NCBI RefSeq assembly: GCF_020991065.1
Contig: NZ_CP087710.1
Span: 1,488,001 to 1,552,000, forward strand
Reading direction: 5' to 3'
Length of the DNA stretch: 64,000 nucleotides
Source of the DNA: Nocardioides okcheonensis
Lineage (GTDB): Bacteria > Actinomycetota > Actinomycetes > Propionibacteriales > Nocardioidaceae
Positions within the stretch are counted from its first letter, which is position 1, and every line of letters begins with the position of its first letter. This document shows positions 1 to 8,994 of the stretch, one piece after another. A program made the translations under genes and the position numbers. The notes below the pieces were generated by a model. That model was not told the origin of the DNA and ran no database searches. It worked only from the letters and a program-made list of their open reading frames with translations.

Positions 1-943
1 CCCGGACGACCGTGGGCACGCCCGCGGCCTCGCTGAGCGCGTCGTCGAGCGCCGCGACGCGCTCCTTCGACAGGGTCGGCGGCTTGCCCGTGCCGACGGC
101 CTCCTGGAGCCGCTCGGCGGCGGTGCGGACGTCGGCCTCGAGGCGCGACCGGGTGACCTTCTTCTCCGCCACCCGCTTGACGATCATCGCGCGGAGCTCG
201 TCGACGCCCCAGCCGTTGCGCGCGCTCACCGGGACGACCGGCACGCCGGCGAGGCCGTCGGCCTCGAGCAGGCGGCGTACGTCCTCGACCATCGACGGGC
301 GACGGTCCTCCGGGACGGTGTCGATGTGGTTGAGCACCACCAGCATCACCTCGCTGTGCCCGGCGAGGGGCTTGAGGAACCGGTCGTGGATGGCGGCGTC
401 GGCGTACTTCTGCGGGTCGAGGACCCAGACCATCAGGTCGGCGAGCTGGACCAGCCGCTCGACCTCGAGGTGGTGCGAGACCTCGGTGGAGTCGTGGTCG
501 GGGAGGTCGAGCAGGACCACCCCGCGCATCTCGACGTCCTCGTCGGCCTTCGACAGCATCGAGTCGCGGGTGACCTGGTGTCGGGCGGGGATGCCGAGCC
601 ACTCCAGGAGCTCCTCGGCGCCCTCCTTGCCCCACACGCAGGCGGTGGCCCAGGAGGTCGTCGGGCGACGGACGCCGACCGCGGAGAGCTCGAGCTGGGT
701 GAGCGCGTTGAAGGTCGAGGACTTGCCGGACCCGGTGGCCCCGGCCAGCGCCACGACCGTGTGGTCGGCGGAGAGCCGCAGCCGGCTGGCCGCACGGTCC
801 GCGACCGCCTGCGCGGCGTCGACGACGGCGTCGTCCACGCGCCCGCGGGAGGCGGCGGCGGCGCGCTCGAGCCCGTCGACCCGGGCGCCGACGTCCGAGC
901 TCCTGGTGACCAGCTTCTTGGCCCCTTCGAGCAACGACGTCAT
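1..943 (-). CDS. Era/YfjP-like GTPase, C-terminus cut by window start
   Basis: The coding frame reads from an ATG at 943 down to the window edge, so the C-terminus is missing. A Walker A motif (GATGSGKSS) lies at residues 68-76, with a G3-like DLPDHDS, a G4-like NHID and a G5-like PVSA, which together define a TRAFAC-class GTPase. A GAGGGAG ribosome-binding sequence sits just before the ATG. It follows another GTPase gene by 41 bases on the same strand and is the last visible gene of a prsW-GTPase-GTPase operon. Paired membrane-linked GTPases of this type are common in actinobacteria, but their role is not established. The family call is firm; the function is unknown. Confidence 0.8.
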   Translation of the reverse strand, partial: MTSLLEGAKKLVTRSSDVGARVDGLERAAAASRGRVDDAVVDAAQAVADRAASRLRLSADHTVVALAGATGSGKSSTFNALTQLELSAVGVRRPTTSWATACVWGKEGAEELLEWLGIPARHQVTRDSMLSKADEDVEMRGVVLLDLPDHDSTEVSHHLEVERLVQLADLMVWVLDPQKYADAAIHDRFLKPLAGHSEVMLVVLNHIDTVPEDRRPSMVEDVRRLLEADGLAGVPVVPVSARNGWGVDELRAMIVKRVAEKKVTRSRLEADVRTAAERLQEAVGTGKPPTLSKERVAALDDALSEAAGVPTVVR

Positions 944-984
944 GACTCCCTCACTGCACCCGGTGGACTTTGCTTCCCTCAACC

Positions 985-2790
985 CTAGGGGGCGTCGCCA
1001 CCCGTGTCCGAACCCGAGGGGGTGTGGGTTGCGGCATAGCGCAGGTCGTCGACCTTGCGGGCGGCCGAACGCATCCGCTCCGGCGCCTCCGGCTGGACGT
1101 CCAGGCTGTCGAGGAGGTCGGTGTAGCGGCGCCGCTCGGCGTCGAGCAGGTCGGTCACCGACGCCTCCAGCCGCTGCCGTGCCCGCTCGGCGAGCGAGCG
1201 CACCGCCTGGTCGCCGAAGACGGCCTCCAGCAGCTTCTGGCCCAGGACGGCCGACCCGCCCGCGATGCCGGCCTCGGCGCCCACGAGCACGCCACCGGTG
1301 TGGGCGAAGACCACCACCATGAGGGCCACCGCGAGGCCGTTGACGCCGAAGGCGAGGAATCGGGCCGTGGACCGCTTGTCGGAGCCCTCGGCGCGCACCA
1401 TCTCCAGCACGTCGCCCTGCCAGTCGCGCACGGCGCGCTCGGTCCGGCGGCGGAAGTCGCGCGAGGCGCGGCCGAGGTCCTCGCCCGCGTCCGCGAGCAG
1501 CGCCTGGCCGGCGGCGGTCGAGCGCCACGACGCCTCGGCCCGCTCGGCGGCCGCCTCGGCGTGCTCGAGGACCAGCGTCTCGAGGCCGGACTCGACCGCG
1601 ACGGTGACCCGCTCGGCCTGCTGCGGCTTGCCCTTGACGGCGTTGACGACCCGGTCGCGGATCCAGCCGACCCGGGTCTCCAGCGACTTCAGCAGCTCAC
1701 CGGTGCCGACGAACTCCTGCCAGCGCGCGAGCACCTCGCCGCGCAGCAGGGTGCCGTCGGCGGAGGCCTCGGTGATCGCGGCCACGGCGCGGTCGTAGGC
1801 CGCGTTGGCGTCCTCGCGGAGCCGGCGGACCGCGTCCGTCTGCTCGGTCGCGGCGTCGGCGACCGAGTGCGTACGCCGTGCGAGCGTGCGGACCGCGCCG
1901 TCGAGGGTCTGCTGCACCACCGCGGCGCGGGCGTCCTGGTCGTCGGCGAGCGCCTGCAGCCAGGAGCGGATCTCCACGACCGCGGACGACGGGAGCAGGC
2001 CCATCTCGGAGACCTCGCCCTCGCGCACGGTGAAGAGCGGCGAGTCCTTGAGCCCGCGGCTGGCGAGCATCCGGGCGAGGTGGGCGGCGACGGTGTCGAC
2101 CGCCTCGGGCGGCGTCCGGTCGAGCACGATCGCGACCGCCGCGGACCGCTCGGCGGCCTTGCGCAGGAACTCCCACGGGACCTGGTCGGCGTAGCGGGCG
2201 GCGGAGGTCACGAACAGCCACAGGTCGGCGGCTGCGAGGAGCTGGGCGGCCAGGATCCGGTTGCGCTCCTCCACCGAGTCGATGTCGGGGGCGTCGAGGA
2301 TCGCGAGGCCGGGCGTCATCGCCGGGGACGCGACCAGCTGGAGCGCGTCGGGGTCGTTGGTCTGGCGGGTGACCCGCTCGAGCTCGGGGAGCAGCCGGTC
2401 CTGGCCGAACCACTTGGCGTCGTCGGGGTGGTGCACCAGGACGGGCGAGCGGGTGGTGGGCCGGAGCACGCCGGGGATGGTCACGCGGGTGCCGACCAGC
2501 GAGTTCACCAGGGTCGACTTGCCGGCGCCGGTGGAGCCGCCGACCACCGCGAGCAACGGCGCGTCCAGCGTCATCAGGCGCGGGATCACGTAGTCCTCGA
2601 GCTGGTCGACCATCTCGGCGCGGGCCGTGCGCTGCTCCTCGGCGCCCGGCAGGTCGAGCGGCAGCCGGGCCTCCTGCAGCGAGCCGCGCAGCCGCACCAG
2701 CGCGGTCACCATCGCGGTCGTCGAGTCGGGCGTGCGGCGACCGGGGAACGGGGTCTGGTCGGAGGTCTGGTCCGCGTCGGAGTCGCTCAT
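985..2790 (-). CDS. Dynamin-like membrane-associated GTPase
   Basis: This 601-residue protein has a P-loop (GGSTGAGKST) near residue 87 and a G3-like DAPDIDS. A long helical segment rich in Ala, Glu and Arg follows, then two adjoining hydrophobic stretches near residues 475-525 that look like a membrane hairpin. That layout is typical of bacterial dynamin-like or YfjP-type GTPases. Its ATG overlaps the prsW stop codon by four bases (ATGA), which implies translational coupling. The next gene downstream is another GTPase, so the two may act as a pair at the membrane. The substrate process is unknown. Confidence 0.75.
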   Translation of the reverse strand: MSDSDADQTSDQTPFPGRRTPDSTTAMVTALVRLRGSLQEARLPLDLPGAEEQRTARAEMVDQLEDYVIPRLMTLDAPLLAVVGGSTGAGKSTLVNSLVGTRVTIPGVLRPTTRSPVLVHHPDDAKWFGQDRLLPELERVTRQTNDPDALQLVASPAMTPGLAILDAPDIDSVEERNRILAAQLLAAADLWLFVTSAARYADQVPWEFLRKAAERSAAVAIVLDRTPPEAVDTVAAHLARMLASRGLKDSPLFTVREGEVSEMGLLPSSAVVEIRSWLQALADDQDARAAVVQQTLDGAVRTLARRTHSVADAATEQTDAVRRLREDANAAYDRAVAAITEASADGTLLRGEVLARWQEFVGTGELLKSLETRVGWIRDRVVNAVKGKPQQAERVTVAVESGLETLVLEHAEAAAERAEASWRSTAAGQALLADAGEDLGRASRDFRRRTERAVRDWQGDVLEMVRAEGSDKRSTARFLAFGVNGLAVALMVVVFAHTGGVLVGAEAGIAGGSAVLGQKLLEAVFGDQAVRSLAERARQRLEASVTDLLDAERRRYTDLLDSLDVQPEAPERMRSAARKVDDLRYAATHTPSGSDTGGDAP

Positions 2791-3905
2791 CGGGTCGGAA
2801 CCACCTGTCCGGGGAAGGAGATGTAGGGGCGGATGGTCCGCAGCTCCACGACGTGCTCCTGGCCCCGGACCGCGAAGTCGGAGGGGGCGGTGCCGCGGAG
2901 GTAGCGGTGGTGGAGGTAGCCGAGCTCGATCGCCGCGGCCTGGTAGGCGCGCATCGCGCGCTCGGCCTGGGGGCCACCCTGGTGCCGGGCCCACCGACGG
3001 GCGTGGCGCCGGGCGCGCAGGTCGACCAGCCAGGGGATGTCGGTGGCCGGCAGCAGGCCGCGGTCCGCGGCGTCCTGGAGCGCGGCGGCGAGCAGCGGGC
3101 GCTCCGAGCGGCGCCGGTAGACCGCGAACGCCACGACGGCGACGAACGCGGGCAGCATCAGGGTGCCGTAGACGACGAAGAAGTGACCGGTGCCGGAGAG
3201 CGTCGAGGTGTTCCACGCCGAGTGCAGCCCGGCCGCCGCGGCGAAGCCGGCGGGCGGGGCGAGCAGGCGCACCCAGGTGCGCCTCGACGCGATCGCGAGG
3301 CCGACGCCGATGCCGATGAACGCGGTGAAGAAGGGGTGCGCGAACGGGCTGATCAGGCAGCGCAGCACGAAGGTGACGGTGAGCGCGGTGGTGCCGCCCG
3401 GGCCGAGCCCGTCGGTGCCGTCGTAGGCGGCCGCGAGGTAGAGGATGTTCTCGGTGAAGGCGAAGCCGACGCCCACCATGCCGGCGTAGACGATGCCGTC
3501 GAGCACCCCGTCGAGCTCGTGGCGCCGCCACCACAGGAGCAGCAGCAGGAACGCACCCTTGGTGGCCTCCTCGGTGACCGGGGCGACGACCGCGAGGCTG
3601 TCGCGCTCGCTCGTGCCGCCGGCGATGCCGATGCCCTGGAAGACGAGGGCCGCGGCCGTGGCCACGAACGCGCCCCACAGCAGGCCCGCGACCAGCAGGC
3701 TCCGGGGCTCGGGCTCGTAGCGGTCGAGCCACATGAAGCAGCCGACCAGCGGGCCGACCGGCACCGCCGCCAGCACCGCCGCGAGCGCGAGTGAACCGGG
3801 TGCGCCGGAGAGCCCGACCACGATGGCCATCGCGATGCCGCCGAGCAGCACGAGCGTGCCCACCAGGATGGTGAAGGCGACACTGTCGCGGCGGGCCCGG
3901 TGCAT
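2787..3905 (-). CDS. PrsW-family intramembrane protease
   Basis: This 372-residue protein has about eight hydrophobic segments. It carries the PrsW hallmarks: a WLDRYEPEP loop, a VTEEATKG segment with paired glutamates, and later membrane histidines (for example in FAHPFF and GLHSAWN). PrsW proteases cleave membrane proteins such as anti-sigma factors. I chose the ATG at 3905 because the following residues are basic and lead straight into the first membrane segment; upstream codons of the frame look non-coding. It is first in an operon with two GTPases. The substrate cannot be inferred. Confidence 0.85.
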   Translation of the reverse strand: MHRARRDSVAFTILVGTLVLLGGIAMAIVVGLSGAPGSLALAAVLAAVPVGPLVGCFMWLDRYEPEPRSLLVAGLLWGAFVATAAALVFQGIGIAGGTSERDSLAVVAPVTEEATKGAFLLLLLWWRRHELDGVLDGIVYAGMVGVGFAFTENILYLAAAYDGTDGLGPGGTTALTVTFVLRCLISPFAHPFFTAFIGIGVGLAIASRRTWVRLLAPPAGFAAAAGLHSAWNTSTLSGTGHFFVVYGTLMLPAFVAVVAFAVYRRRSERPLLAAALQDAADRGLLPATDIPWLVDLRARRHARRWARHQGGPQAERAMRAYQAAAIELGYLHHRYLRGTAPSDFAVRGQEHVVELRTIRPYISFPGQVVPTR

Positions 3906-3953
3906 GGCCCCGACCCTAACGGAGCAGGGCCGACGCCCCCGCGATCGGCGCAC

Positions 3954-3981
3954 CCCTGCCACCCTCGGAGGGGTGGCAGGG
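3954..3981 (-). terminator. Hairpin terminator after the large phosphoesterase gene
   Basis: A perfect 11-base inverted repeat (CCCTGCCACCC / GGGTGGCAGGG) with a six-base loop lies ten bases beyond the stop codon of the phosphoesterase gene. There is no clear T-run, as is usual at this GC content. Confidence 0.6.
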
Positions 3982-3990
3982 CGCCTCTCC

Positions 3991-6900
3991 TCAGCGAGCA
4001 CGCACCTCGGGCGTGGGGGCGCTCGTCCGCCTCACGGTCGTGTGCCCGCGCAGGCGACCGACGACCCGCACCCTGATCCGCTCGTCCCTCAGCGCGGGGC
4101 GCAGGGCGAGCCGTGCACCGGCGCCGACCCTCCTCCCGTCGGCAGTGAGCCAGACGACGCGTAGCCGGGCCCCGTCGGTCCACTCCCCCACATCGACCCG
4201 CAGCACCCGACCGACCACCGGCACGCCGGTGATCCGCGGCCTGCTCGCCGCGAGCCGCCCCGGCCGCACGCGCCGGTCGTCGACCACGGAGGCAGCGCTC
4301 GACGAGAGCCCGGCGGCCGCTCCGCTGACGGTCACGCTGATCTGCAGGTCACGGTGCCGCGCGCGCAGGTCGAGCGTCTGAGCGCGCTCCCCGGCCAGCA
4401 GTTCGCCGTCCGCGTACCAGGCGTACGCCAACGTGGTGCCGGGTGCCCAGGAGCCGGGGTCGACGGTCAGGGTCTCGCCCACCCGGGCCGTGCCGGACAG
4501 CCGAGGGGTCCCCGGCACCACGGCTCCCGGCACCGGGGTCGGGGTGGCCGTCGGCACCGGGGTCGGCGTCGGGGTCGGCGTCGGGGTCGGGGTCGGGACG
4601 GTCGGCTCCGCGACCGTGAACGAGTGGACGGCCGAGTGGTCGACGGCGCCGTGCGGGTCGGCCGTCCGGACGTACCAGCCGTGGCGGCCCGCCTCGACGT
4701 TCCACGTCGTCTCGAGCGGGGTGCCGCTCGCGACGTCGTCGAAGGACGCGACCGGCTCCGCAGTGAGGATGTCGATGCTGAGCTCGTCGGTCGCGAGCTG
4801 CTTCGTCCGCGCCTGCAGGCCCGAGGCCGCGTAGGGGATCTCGAACTCCTGGTGCACCTGGTCGAGGGACGGGTCGTCGGAGTCGAAGTCGTCGAGGGAC
4901 GGCGAGTAGGTGCGGACGACGATGCGGCCGCCCTCGTTGTCGAAGTGCAGGAGGCGGAGGTAGCCGAGACCGCCCTCGGGCAGCCCCTGGTAGTCGAACA
5001 GCATCGAGTAGACCGTGCGGTCCGCGACGCCGTCGCCGTCGTCGTCCATCTCGTCGGTGCGGGTGTAGGCGTCGTGGTAGTGACCGGAGCCGACGGCGAT
5101 GACGTTGGGGTTCGGCGCGACCACCTCGTCCATGATCCGCTGGGGCACGGGCCCGAGCCCACCGGTGGTCAGCATGAACTCGTGCAGGTTGAGGATCACC
5201 TTGCGCTCGGGGTGCTCGCGGATCACCCGGTTCATCCAGCGGACCTGCGGGTCGCCGGCGCCCCATCCCATCGACACGACCATCAGGTCGACACCGTCCG
5301 CGCTGACGAGGTCGTAGTGGCCACGGTTGTCCTCGTGCGATCCGCCGTACCAGGGGTTCGCGGCGTAGCGGGCCTCGCCGAACCACCGACCGTAGGGGCC
5401 GTAGTCGTTGCGCTGGTTCCCGACGTCGTGGTTGCCGGCGAGGACGCCGTAGGGGATCGCGGCCTCGTCGAGGTCGCGGTAGGCCGCGTCGGCGCGCTCC
5501 CACTGGGCCGGCTGGTCCCAGTCGTTGACGATGTCGCCGGTGTGCATGAGGTACTGCAGGTCGAGGCCGGACCGCTGGCGCACGAGGAAGTCGTGGATCG
5601 CCCTCTGGTGCCGGTGGAAGTCCGGGTTCTGGTTGTAGTACTGCGTGTCCGACTCCCAGGCGACCGTGAAGTCGTACTGGCCGCGGGGCGTCACGCCCTT
5701 GGCGGAGTAGGGCGTCACCTGGTCGCCGCGGTCGCTCTGGCCGGGAGTCGTGAAGCCCTCGGAGTGCTGCACCAGCACGGTGATCCGCCCGTCCTCGACG
5801 TGGTCCGCGGCCGGCACGAGTGCCTCGAGCACGAACTCGGTCGGCGCCCCACCCGTCGTGAGGTGCTCGTCCACCTCGTCCCACACGCCCCGGGTGACGT
5901 CCAGCACGTGGAGCCCGATCCGCGCCTCGGCGTTGGCCGAGCCGGACCAGTGGATGCGGGCGGTGAAGTCGTCGCCCGCATCCTCGGGCACCTCCACGGT
6001 GTAGAGCTGGAAGGGGAAGAGGTCGTCGGACCTGGTCGTCGCCGCGAGCCCATCGGCGGTGCCGATCGCCTCGAGCTCCTCGGCCGTGAGGAGCGTGGCA
6101 CCGTCGCGGACGACGCTGCCTGCGTCGTGGGTGGTGCCCGCGCTGGCGGTCACGCCCTCGTCGTCGGCATCGAGGTGGAAACCGCGACGCAGCTCCACGT
6201 CGAGGACGTCACCCTCGGGGTCGGTCGGCGTGGCCTCGAGCGTGACGTCCCCCGTCTCGAGCTCGGCGCCGTCCGCGGGGGCGATCAGCGCGGCCGACGG
6301 CTGCTCCTCGGGCGTGGTGAAGCCGATCGTGCGGGTGCGGGCGTTGCCGAGCGCGTCCACCGCGGTGAGCTCGACGACGTGGGCGCCCGGCTCGAGGTCG
6401 ACCGAGGAGGTCGGGTGCGGGAGGGTCACCTCCTCGCCGTCCAGCGTGGCGACCAGCGACTCCAGGCCCGAGCCCGCGTCGGTCGCCGAGGCGTCGACGT
6501 CGAAGGACCCGCGCATCTTCGCGCCGTCCGCGATCGACGAGGTGATCTCCGGGGCGGAGTTGTCGACCACGACGGTGCGACGGGCCGCACCCGCGGCCGA
6601 GGTCGCGGTCACCTCGTGCGGACCGTCGGCGACGGCCGCGGTGTCCCACTGGTGCAGCACGGAGTCGAACGCGTCGTCCGGGACGTCGAAGGTCGCGAGG
6701 AAGTAGACCTGCGAGGCGTCGGAGAACGCGATCCCGGTCCCCGGGTCCGGGCACGCCCGCGGGCTGGGGTCCTGGCCCTCGCCCGCGGCGGCGCACGCGA
6801 CCGGGCGCAGGACGCGCCCGTCGGGCAGCGCGAGGCGCGGGTCCATGGCGGTGAAGTCGTCGTTGTTCTCGTCCGGGTCGGGGTCCGGCCACGCCTTGGT

Positions 6901-8895
6901 GCCCGCGTAGATGCCCACGGTCACCTGCCGTCCGCGCGCCACGTCCTCGAGCGGTACGTCGGCGGCGACGGTCTCGGTGCGCTCGTAGAAGCCCTCGTCG
7001 AAGATCCCGAGGACCTCGTCGCCGATCTTCACGCCGTTGCGGAAGAACGCGTCGGTGTTGGTCGCCTCGAAGGCGAAGCGCGGCGACGCCTCGAGCGACG
7101 GCACCGCGTCGCCGATCGCCTCGCCGTCGACGGCCAGCGAAAGGTCCGCCGGGTCGCCGTCCGTGGTCGCGGTGAGCGGCGCGGTCCCGACCAGGAAGTC
7201 GCCGTCGGCGTGGTTCAGCCGCACCGGCGCCTGCGGCCCCGGGGCGAGGTCGACCCGCACCGGTCCGAGGGTCGTGGTGTGGGTGCCGTCGGACACCTCG
7301 AGGGTGTAGTCGACCCATCGCTTGCCGTAGAGGTCGACCGACGCGACCGTGTGGACGAACCGGCCCGGGGACTCGAAGCGGAGGGACCGGGTGACCGGGT
7401 CCCCGACGTCGGTCGCGAGGGTGAGCTCCGCCGTGCGGACCTGGTGGTCGTCCTGCACGTCGAAGCCCAGGGTGAGGTCGTCGGTCTGCGGCAGCAGGGG
7501 GCCGCCGGTCAGGTCGTCGATGACCGGGGCCGCGTCGACGGTGGGCGTCTGCACCAGGCCGTCCGGCACCTGCGCGGGACGGGTGTAGCCGGGGGTCGGC
7601 GTCGCCAGCCCGGTGAGGGTCTGCACCGTTCCGTCGCTCGGCTGCGGGACCCACAGGTGGTCAGGGGACGCCGCGGGGTTCCAGGCGTACTGCAGGGCGG
7701 TCGTCGCCGTCGTCTGGGCGTCGTCGAAGTAGTAGGTGGTGCTCGTGTCGATCCCGGTGTTCGTCATCACCTGGATGCCGCGCAGCCCGCCGTTGGCCAT
7801 GCCGGAGGAGCGCACCCCGACGAGGTCCTCGCCCAGGGTCAGGTCGGCGTCGTAGGCGGCGTTGAAGTCGTCTTGGCCGAGCGCCTGGTTGGCCGCGTTG
7901 CGGACCCACAGCACCAGGGTCCGACCGGGCTCGATGACGGGGTCACGCGGCGTGGCGGGCCACAACGCCTGGTTGGTGACGACTGCGTTGGCGTCGATGT
8001 AGAGGTAGGAGAGGGTGAAGTCGCGGAAGTCCACCGGCCGGTCGGAGGCGTTGTACACCTCGACGAACTCGTAGGCGTCGCTCCCGTCGACGTTGGCTGT
8101 GTCCGGCGCGACCTCCGTGACCTGCAGGATCGGGGCTCGCAGGTCCGGGTCGGTCGGGGGCGCCGGCGGCTGGGTCGGGACGCCGGTGTCCGGCGGAGGT
8201 GCCGTGACGCCCTGGCCCGGGTCGAGTCGACCGGGGCTCGGCGCGGCCTTGGAGGCGAACACGGGCGCGTCGACCGCACCGACGGCTGGCGTCGCGTAGT
8301 GCGCCGCCTGCCCGGGCCCGACGTCGCTCGACGCGACGTAGGTCGAGCGGCTGAGCACCCCCGACGCGTCGCGGACCTCCACGTTCCTCGTGCCGCTGTT
8401 GGCCAGCCCGGCCTGGCCGGTGACGTGGCCGACCGGCGTGTCTGGGTCCATGCCGTGGTGGCGCCGGAAGTCGGCATCGGTGAAGAGTGACGAGTTGGGG
8501 CTGCTGGCGCTCCACCCGTCGCCCGTGCCGTACTGCAGCCAGAGTGCGAGGGCGCCGCCCGCGGGGACGGTGCGGGGCGAGCCCGCGCCGAGCGTGAGCG
8601 TGGCCGTGCCGTGGTAGACGAGCGTGACGTCGGCGAGGTCGACGTCGGCGTCGGTCGGGTTGGCGACCTCGATGAACTCGAAGTTGTCCTGCGTGCTGGT
8701 GCGGGTCACGCCGCCCGGGTCGGTGAAGGTGTGGGTGCCGTTGTCCGGCAGCACCTCCGACACGAAGACGGCCGGCGGCGCCGGCGCGGCCGGCTCGGAG
8801 TGGGCCGGAGAGGCGAGGAGCGCGGCTCCGGCAGCGAGGACGGCGGGTGCGAGGCCACGGAGGGCAGGGGTCAAGAACGACCTGACGGACGGCAT
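3991..8895 (-). CDS. Giant secreted lamin-tail/calcineurin-like phosphoesterase
   Basis: This 1634-residue protein begins with a signal peptide ending near residue 33 (AHS-EP). Two lamin-tail-like domains follow (about 40-190 and 255-400; both contain an EF(I/V)EV strand), then several Ig-like modules. A metallophosphoesterase domain lies at about 1075-1340, with SDTQ, GDIVND (about 1119), GNHD (about 1152) and GHYHD (about 1269) as metal ligands. A Pro-Thr linker (about 1432-1460) and further Ig-like modules end the protein. Lamin-tail domains are frequent in secreted nucleases and phosphatases, so extracellular phosphate or nucleic-acid scavenging is plausible. It stands alone with its own terminator and is divergent from the peptidase gene. 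Confidence 0.8.
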   Translation of the reverse strand: MPSVRSFLTPALRGLAPAVLAAGAALLASPAHSEPAAPAPPAVFVSEVLPDNGTHTFTDPGGVTRTSTQDNFEFIEVANPTDADVDLADVTLVYHGTATLTLGAGSPRTVPAGGALALWLQYGTGDGWSASSPNSSLFTDADFRRHHGMDPDTPVGHVTGQAGLANSGTRNVEVRDASGVLSRSTYVASSDVGPGQAAHYATPAVGAVDAPVFASKAAPSPGRLDPGQGVTAPPPDTGVPTQPPAPPTDPDLRAPILQVTEVAPDTANVDGSDAYEFVEVYNASDRPVDFRDFTLSYLYIDANAVVTNQALWPATPRDPVIEPGRTLVLWVRNAANQALGQDDFNAAYDADLTLGEDLVGVRSSGMANGGLRGIQVMTNTGIDTSTTYYFDDAQTTATTALQYAWNPAASPDHLWVPQPSDGTVQTLTGLATPTPGYTRPAQVPDGLVQTPTVDAAPVIDDLTGGPLLPQTDDLTLGFDVQDDHQVRTAELTLATDVGDPVTRSLRFESPGRFVHTVASVDLYGKRWVDYTLEVSDGTHTTTLGPVRVDLAPGPQAPVRLNHADGDFLVGTAPLTATTDGDPADLSLAVDGEAIGDAVPSLEASPRFAFEATNTDAFFRNGVKIGDEVLGIFDEGFYERTETVAADVPLEDVARGRQVTVGIYAGTKAWPDPDPDENNDDFTAMDPRLALPDGRVLRPVACAAAGEGQDPSPRACPDPGTGIAFSDASQVYFLATFDVPDDAFDSVLHQWDTAAVADGPHEVTATSAAGAARRTVVVDNSAPEITSSIADGAKMRGSFDVDASATDAGSGLESLVATLDGEEVTLPHPTSSVDLEPGAHVVELTAVDALGNARTRTIGFTTPEEQPSAALIAPADGAELETGDVTLEATPTDPEGDVLDVELRRGFHLDADDEGVTASAGTTHDAGSVVRDGATLLTAEELEAIGTADGLAATTRSDDLFPFQLYTVEVPEDAGDDFTARIHWSGSANAEARIGLHVLDVTRGVWDEVDEHLTTGGAPTEFVLEALVPAADHVEDGRITVLVQHSEGFTTPGQSDRGDQVTPYSAKGVTPRGQYDFTVAWESDTQYYNQNPDFHRHQRAIHDFLVRQRSGLDLQYLMHTGDIVNDWDQPAQWERADAAYRDLDEAAIPYGVLAGNHDVGNQRNDYGPYGRWFGEARYAANPWYGGSHEDNRGHYDLVSADGVDLMVVSMGWGAGDPQVRWMNRVIREHPERKVILNLHEFMLTTGGLGPVPQRIMDEVVAPNPNVIAVGSGHYHDAYTRTDEMDDDGDGVADRTVYSMLFDYQGLPEGGLGYLRLLHFDNEGGRIVVRTYSPSLDDFDSDDPSLDQVHQEFEIPYAASGLQARTKQLATDELSIDILTAEPVASFDDVASGTPLETTWNVEAGRHGWYVRTADPHGAVDHSAVHSFTVAEPTVPTPTPTPTPTPTPVPTATPTPVPGAVVPGTPRLSGTARVGETLTVDPGSWAPGTTLAYAWYADGELLAGERAQTLDLRARHRDLQISVTVSGAAAGLSSSAASVVDDRRVRPGRLAASRPRITGVPVVGRVLRVDVGEWTDGARLRVVWLTADGRRVGAGARLALRPALRDERIRVRVVGRLRGHTTVRRTSAPTPEVRAR

Positions 8896-8994
8896 GGTCG
8901 AACCCCACACGTGACGGATGAACCGGCACCGTACGGTCGGTGAACGAGGCCGCTCGCACAGGCGGCCGGTCGACCACCGTCGTAGAGTGACCGC

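Noticed and set aside
970..2826. Long plus-strand frame opposite the GTPase gene
   Set aside because: Same GC-bias shadow; the minus strand encodes the P-loop GTPase with coupled start codons.
4557..4600. Simple-sequence repeat as a noncoding element
   Set aside because: It is the coding DNA of the Pro-Thr linker in the phosphoesterase, in frame with the surrounding protein.
4354..8490. Very long open frame on the plus strand opposite the phosphoesterase gene
   Set aside because: It is a by-product of extreme GC codon bias: it lacks a recognisable domain, has low-complexity Arg/Gly/Val composition, and mirrors a gene with clear motifs and a signal peptide.
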